In this document: positions 61,006 through 64,000 of the stretch, in pieces
Layout of the letters: each line of letters starts with the position of its first letter
How positions within the stretch are numbered: the stretch's first letter is position 1
NCBI RefSeq assembly: GCF_017352095.1
Contig: NZ_CP071463.1
Coordinates: 2,356,001-2,420,000 of the forward strand
Length of the DNA: 64,000 nt
Direction of reading: 5' to 3'
From: Natrinema longum
Lineage (GTDB): Archaea > Halobacteriota > Halobacteria > Halobacteriales > Natrialbaceae
The notes under the pieces: generated by a model
Database searches by the model: none
What the model was told of the DNA's origin: nothing
Seen by the model: the letters and a program-made list of their open reading frames with translations, nothing else
Made by a program: the position numbers and the translations under genes

Positions 61006-61947
61006 TCAGACGGGACGCAGGTGTTCGCAGTCGCCCGCCGAGACCGTCACCCGCTCGTCGTCGTCGGTCTCGATGACGAGCGCGCCGGAATCGGTCACGT
61101 CGATCGCCTCGCCGACGACCTCGCCCGCGGAACGCTCGACTCGCACGCGCTGGCCGAGCGTCAGCGCCAGTTCGCGCCACGCGGGGACGACCGCCTCGAG
61201 ATCGGTCCGGTACCGATCGAACTCCTCGAGGAGCCGCTGGACGAAGTGACGGCGGTCGACGTCGCCGGCCTCGTCGCGGATGCTGGTCGCACCCTCGGGG
61301 AGCCCGTCGGAATCGAGGTTCGCGTTGACACCGATACCGGGAACGAGCCAGTCCACCCGATCGGTCTGGCCTTCCATCTCCGTGAGAATCCCCGCGAGCT
61401 TCCGGTAGTCTCCGTCCTCGCCGACCGGGACGACCACGTCGTTTGGCCACTTGATCCGGGCGTCGACGCCGGCCTCTCGCGCAACCGTCGCGATCGCGAC
61501 CGACGCTGCGAGCGTGTACAGCGGTGCCTGCGCGGGCGTGATAGTCGGCCGCGTTACGATACTCACCCAGACGCCGCCCGCGGGTGCGGACCACTCGCGC
61601 TCGAGGCGGCCGCGACCGCCCGTCTGTTCGTTCGCGACGACGGCGACGTCGGTCTCTCCGTCGTTCGCGAGTTCGCGCGCTCGGTCGTTCGTACTTCCCA
61701 CGGAGTCGTGGTAGTCGATCGAAAACGGTGCCTCGAGTTCGAACTCGATCGCCGGGGCGTTGTAGGCGTCGACGGCCGTGAGTTCGTACCCGTTGGCCCC
61801 GCTTTCGATCTCGAACTCCGCCTCGCGAAGCCCCTCGATGTGCTTCCAGACGGCCGCCCGCGAAATATCGAGCGAGTCGGCCAGTTCGGGTCCGGACACC
61901 GGGCCGTCCGCGAGTGCCTCGAGGATCGCTCGTCGCGTCTCGTTCAT
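61006..61947 (-). CDS. birA: Bifunctional biotin-protein ligase / HTH biotin repressor BirA
   Basis: 313 residues. Charges biotin to biotinyl-AMP and transfers it to biotin-dependent carboxylases. Seen: an N-terminal winged HTH (RRAILEALADGPVSGPELAD, LDISRAAVWKHIEGLREAEF) making it a group II regulator-type ligase; the catalytic domain with GSTNDRARELAN, the ATP/biotin motif GGRGRLEREWSAPAG, KWPNDVVV and GIGVNAN; and a C-terminal SH3-like domain. The ATG at 61947 is chosen. A matching operator lies upstream of bioY at 46306-46337; none was found upstream of birA itself. Confidence 0.92.
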   Translation of the reverse strand: MNETRRAILEALADGPVSGPELADSLDISRAAVWKHIEGLREAEFEIESGANGYELTAVDAYNAPAIEFELEAPFSIDYHDSVGSTNDRARELANDGETDVAVVANEQTGGRGRLEREWSAPAGGVWVSIVTRPTITPAQAPLYTLAASVAIATVAREAGVDARIKWPNDVVVPVGEDGDYRKLAGILTEMEGQTDRVDWLVPGIGVNANLDSDGLPEGATSIRDEAGDVDRRHFVQRLLEEFDRYRTDLEAVVPAWRELALTLGQRVRVERSAGEVVGEAIDVTDSGALVIETDDDERVTVSAGDCEHLRPV

Positions 61948-62091
61948 AGCCTCGCAAGGGGCCCGCCCGTACTTCAATCGGCGGGATCCGTCGATCTCCG
62001 GCCCCGTTTTCACCGTCGTAACGTATCGGTCTGTCTGCCGGTCCCTGGGCTTTTGCCGGTCGTACTCGGTCGTTCGTACGGGGTGGAAAGC

Positions 62092-62175
62092 TATAGTAGC
62101 AACTGAAAGTCATTGCGTTCCTGATCGCACGACAGCGTTGCGATCAGTGTGTCAATCGTTTCAGTTGCTACTATA
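62092..62175. repeat. Palindromic dispersed element, copy C (longest)
   Basis: Perfect 17-bp terminal inverted repeat TATAGTAGCAACTGAAA (62092-62108) / TTTCAGTTGCTACTATA (62159-62175), with the inner stem CTGATCGCA / TGCGATCAG around the loop CGACAGCGT. Read on the reverse strand it matches copy A. It lies between the divergent birA and the zinc-finger gene, ending 9 bp before the latter's ATG. Confidence 0.85.
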
Positions 62176-62184
62176 ACAAGACCC

Positions 62185-62355
62185 ATGAGAATCGGAGAGC
62201 GCTGTACGGTCTGTGAAACGCGCATCGGCAAGGGAGAGATCCGGTACTACGAGACGTGCGGTCGGGGACTCCACGAGCCGTGTGCGGAGGACAAAACGAC
62301 GTTCGAATGTCGCCACTGCGGGGACGAGACGTGGATCGGGGCGGTCGAGTTCTGA
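62185..62355 (+). CDS. Small zinc-finger protein
   Basis: 56 residues: MRIGERCTVCETRIGKGEIR, then CGRGLHEPC and CRHCGDETWIG. Cys/His spacing (CxxC, C-x4-HxxC, CxxC) gives two zinc sites in a LIM/RING-like cross-brace. Typical of the many small Zn-finger proteins of haloarchaea. The ATG at 62185 is preferred over codons inside the palindromic element. The palindrome's right arm occupies its promoter/5' region, so copy C may affect its expression. Confidence 0.78.
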   Translation: MRIGERCTVCETRIGKGEIRYYETCGRGLHEPCAEDKTTFECRHCGDETWIGAVEF

Positions 62356-62380
62356 CGGGGGCGGCCGTATTTCGACGCGT

Positions 62381-63520
62381 CTAGAGCAACTGCTCGGCGA
62401 TGATGCCCTTCTGGATCTCGCTCGTCCCGTCGTAGATCTTCGTGATCCGGGCGTCCCGGTAGAAGCGCTCGACCGGGTGATCCGAGACGTAGCCCGCGCC
62501 TCCGTGAACCTGTAGCGCCTCGTCGGTGACGTCGACGGCTCGCTCGCTCGCGAACAGCTTCGCCATCGAGGCGAGTCGCGTCGCGCGGTCGTCCTCGCCC
62601 GACTCGAGTGCAGCCCCCGCCCGATAGGCGAGCGACCGCGCCGCCTCGACGTTCGTCGCCATCTCGGCGATCTTGTGCCGGATGGCCTGGAACTCCGAGA
62701 TGGGCTGCTCGAACTGTTCGCGCGCTTGCGCGTAGGCGATGGCTTCCTCGAGGGCGGCCTGTGCGACGCCGGTCGCCTGCGCGGCGACGTCGGCGCGAGC
62801 GGGTGCGAAAAAGCGCATGAGCTGGTAGAACCCCTCGTCGACCTCGCCGACGACGTTTGCCTCGGGGACGCGGAGGCCATCGAGGACGATCTCGGCGGTA
62901 TCCTGCGCTTTGATCCCGAGCTTGTTCGTGATCGCCGTCGCCTCGTAGCCGTCGACGTCCGTTGGGGTGAGGAACGCGGTGATCCCGTTGTGGTCCTTCT
63001 CGGGCGACGTTTTGGCCATGACGATCGCGACGTCGGCGACGGTGCCGTTGGTGATCCACATCTTCCCCCCGTCGATCACCCACTCGGTCCCGTCTTTCCT
63101 GGCGCGCGTTTCCATCCCCGCCACGTTCGACCCGTGTGCGGGTTCGGAAATCCCGGTCGCGATCGGCGTCTCGCCTGCGGTGACCCGCGGCAGCCACTCC
63201 TCGCACATCCACTCGTCGCCGTACTCGACGAGCATTCCCGTACCGAAATCCGCCGCGGCGATCGAGCCGCCGACCCCGGGATCGGCGCGCCAGAGTTCTT
63301 CCGTGACGATGATCGTCGAAATCGGATCCATCCCCGCGCCGCCGTACGCCTCGGGAACGTGGGGTGCCACGAGGTCGAGATCGGCTGCTGCCGCGAGCAA
63401 TTCGGACGGATAGCGGTGTTCGGCTTCGTACTCCGCGGCGACTGGCCGGATCTCTGCATCCCCGAACTCCCGGACCGCGTCGCGGATCGCTCGTTGCTCC
63501 GCGGTGAGCTGAAACGACAT
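62381..63520 (-). CDS. Acyl-CoA dehydrogenase
   Basis: 379 residues. FAD-dependent alpha,beta-dehydrogenation of acyl-CoA, with electrons passed to ETF. Seen: start MSFQLTAEQRAIRDAVREFG, GGAGMDPISTIIVTEELWRA, the FAD/substrate region ATGISEPAHGSNVAGMETRA, KMWITNGTVADVAIVMAKTS, the CoA-binding AREQFEQPISEFQAIRHKIA, VHGGAGYVSDHPVERFYRDA and the C-terminal ITKIYDGTSEIQKGIIAEQL. The usual catalytic base is the Glu of YEGT; here it is Asp (IYDGT), a conservative but notable change. Start 63520. Substrate unknown. Confidence 0.93.
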   Translation of the reverse strand: MSFQLTAEQRAIRDAVREFGDAEIRPVAAEYEAEHRYPSELLAAAADLDLVAPHVPEAYGGAGMDPISTIIVTEELWRADPGVGGSIAAADFGTGMLVEYGDEWMCEEWLPRVTAGETPIATGISEPAHGSNVAGMETRARKDGTEWVIDGGKMWITNGTVADVAIVMAKTSPEKDHNGITAFLTPTDVDGYEATAITNKLGIKAQDTAEIVLDGLRVPEANVVGEVDEGFYQLMRFFAPARADVAAQATGVAQAALEEAIAYAQAREQFEQPISEFQAIRHKIAEMATNVEAARSLAYRAGAALESGEDDRATRLASMAKLFASERAVDVTDEALQVHGGAGYVSDHPVERFYRDARITKIYDGTSEIQKGIIAEQLL

Positions 63521-63774
63521 ACCACGACCTCGGGCGGGGGGATGGTCAATCCATCGGCGAGCGCCGGTGAAACGGCATCAGTGACGGAGCCCAGACGCGG
63601 CATCACCGTTCGCAGAAGCGACATATCGTCTCCGAATACGAGCGTCTGTCCTTGCTATCCAAGGAGAAACGGGCCAGTGCTGTGGAGTCGATAGTCCCGT
63701 ATGGAACGCGGAGGCCGTCGGCTGAAAAACGCCGTCGAAGTCGAGTAACCTCGAGCGTCGAGGGGACCGACCGG

Positions 63775-64000
63775 TTAGTCTCGAATCTCGCGTAGCTTCT
63801 CACGGCCCGGCGCGATCAGCTCGTCGAGGTAGGTCGCGAGGGTCCCCTTCGCGTCGGCGGGGTGGAGCTCGCCCGACTCGAGGTCCGCGGCCAGCGCCTC
63901 GTACTCCTCGTAGGTCAGGTCGCCGCCGTACTTCTCGGGGCGCTCGACGACGATCTCGTCGAATCGCGGGAAGACGTGGTACTCGAAGAGTTCGAGGACG
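63775..64000 (-). CDS. tyrS: Tyrosyl-tRNA synthetase, C-terminal end (N-terminus outside window)
   Basis: The last 75 codons only. Seen: LELFEYHVFPRFDEIVVERP, GDLTYEEYEALAADLESGEL, HPADAKGTLATYLDELIAPG and REKLREIRD before the stop. This matches the C-terminal anticodon-binding part of archaeal TyrS, whose ends share EYHVFPRFD and GREKLR. The catalytic KMSKS and HIGH regions lie beyond base 64000. The 254-bp gap to the acyl-CoA dehydrogenase start holds no other gene. Confidence 0.82.
   Translation of the reverse strand, partial: VLELFEYHVFPRFDEIVVERPEKYGGDLTYEEYEALAADLESGELHPADAKGTLATYLDELIAPGREKLREIRD

Overview
The window is chromosomal DNA from a halophilic archaeon. It is GC-rich, its proteins are strongly acidic, and most starts are leaderless with a TATA-like box about 25-30 nt upstream. 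It carries AglB/AglJ/AglF/AglM N-glycosylation genes, diphthamide synthesis, Trm5 and Tat-lipobox lipoproteins. The mix of small conserved haloarchaeal families suggests the Natrialbales; that placement is inference. No insertion sequence, integrase or CRISPR array was seen.

Region 1 (1-15.5 kb) is a protein N-glycosylation / surface-polysaccharide locus. It holds the oligosaccharyltransferase aglB (cut by the left edge), an AglG/AglI-type GT2, a sugar-nucleotide epimerase, GT4 and GT61 glycosyltransferases, three alkaline-phosphatase-superfamily 'sulfatase-like' proteins with Ser/Thr instead of Cys at the nucleophile position, a lipid-linked-glycan flippase, and the conserved genes aglF, aglM and aglJ. 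The middle part (about 2.6-11.9 kb) is visibly AT-richer and looks like the exchangeable part of the locus.

Region 2 (15.5-20 kb) holds small conserved haloarchaeal proteins, a VOC protein, a ferritin-like protein and, at 18.88-19.07 kb, a row of six perfect hairpins with three-base loops. Region 3 (20-29.8 kb) is a branched-chain amino acid cluster, leuA-ilvB-ilvN-ilvC-orf-leuC-leuD-(EamA)-leuB. leuA has an apparent frameshift in a G6 run. ilvB is preceded by a possible leader peptide with a hairpin over its stop codon. A 35-codon ORF joins ilvB to ilvN by ATGA overlaps at both ends.

Region 4 (29.9-40.3 kb) has an alpha/beta hydrolase, dph5 and a Rieske protein, then an iron-siderophore uptake region: three paralogous binding lipoproteins, a thioredoxin-reductase-like flavoprotein and a FecCD permease. 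The two transcription units each have a pair of inverted-repeat iron boxes flanking the TATA box with the same 34-bp spacing. The partner ATPase survives only as a frameshifted, internally deleted remnant. Two other gene remnants (MFS, RidA) lie nearby.

Region 5 (40.3-53.7 kb) has a HEAT-repeat protein, trm5, tRNA-Thr(CGT), a BASS-type transporter, a biotin ECF transporter (bioY-ecfA-ecfT) with a BirA-type operator, a 1460-residue secreted glutamine-rich repeat protein and several small conserved proteins. Region 6 (53.7-60.6 kb) is a complete peptide/oligopeptide ABC importer with both ATPases fused in one protein. Region 7 (60.6-64 kb) has a membrane protein, an HTH-bearing BirA, a zinc-finger protein, an acyl-CoA dehydrogenase and the end of tyrS. 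A palindromic element of about 70-84 bp is present three times in the window.
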